The notes under the pieces were generated by a model. That model saw only the letters and a list, made by a program, of their open reading frames with translations, did not search any database and was not told the DNA's origin. Below, piece by piece: positions 5,811 to 5,824 of a stretch of DNA of 5,824 nucleotides (the stretch's first letter is position 1; the number at the start of each line of letters is the position of its first letter). Origin of the DNA: Bacillota bacterium (GTDB lineage: Bacteria; Bacillota_E; JAJZYS01; JAILZS01). The position numbers were made by a program, and so were the translations under genes. The stretch covers positions 1-5,824 of the forward strand of contig JAKASY010000150.1 in assembly GCA_021817625.1 (NCBI GenBank). Direction: 5' to 3'.

Positions 5811-5824
5811 TCGCCCGAAGCAGA

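Overview
The window is GC-rich (by eye about two thirds G+C). It reads as chromosomal DNA from a high-GC member of the Bacillota (Firmicutes). The main taxonomic clue is a clear sigma-I (SigI) RNA polymerase sigma factor, a family found mainly in Bacillota. The GC level would suit lineages such as Symbiobacterium, Thermaerobacter or Sulfobacillus relatives, but the exact taxon cannot be fixed from the sequence.

Layout. Positions 1-410 (+) hold the 3' end of a larger gene that starts before the window and ends in a winged-helix-like domain. Positions 411-997 are a gene-poor gap of nearly 590 bases. It holds a hairpin-rich segment (472-620) bounded by a perfect 10-bp inverted repeat with 'acg' outside each end, a weak minus-strand coding remnant (705-860), and a good Shine-Dalgarno sequence (950-957) that is not followed at normal distance by a normal start codon. 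Positions 998-1705 (+) encode SigI. Positions 1706-1903 are a convergent intergenic region with a 7-bp GC hairpin. Positions 1904-4291 and 4407-5810 (both -) are two tandem genes for secreted beta-propeller proteins of 795 and 467 residues, transcribed toward sigI.

How the parts may relate. SigI factors are classically co-encoded with a membrane-anchored anti-sigma factor (RsgI) directly downstream. None is present here: sigI is followed by convergent genes for exported propeller proteins, neither of which shows an RsgI N-terminal domain or a membrane anchor beyond its signal peptide. The two propeller proteins have PQQ-like and, in the larger one, YVTN-like repeats. They also share a cysteine-containing block and a very similar C-terminal Trp motif, so they look like diverged paralogues in one operon that may continue beyond the right edge. 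A functional link between sigI and the propeller pair is only a hypothesis.

No tRNA, rRNA, CRISPR array or intact transposase gene was seen.
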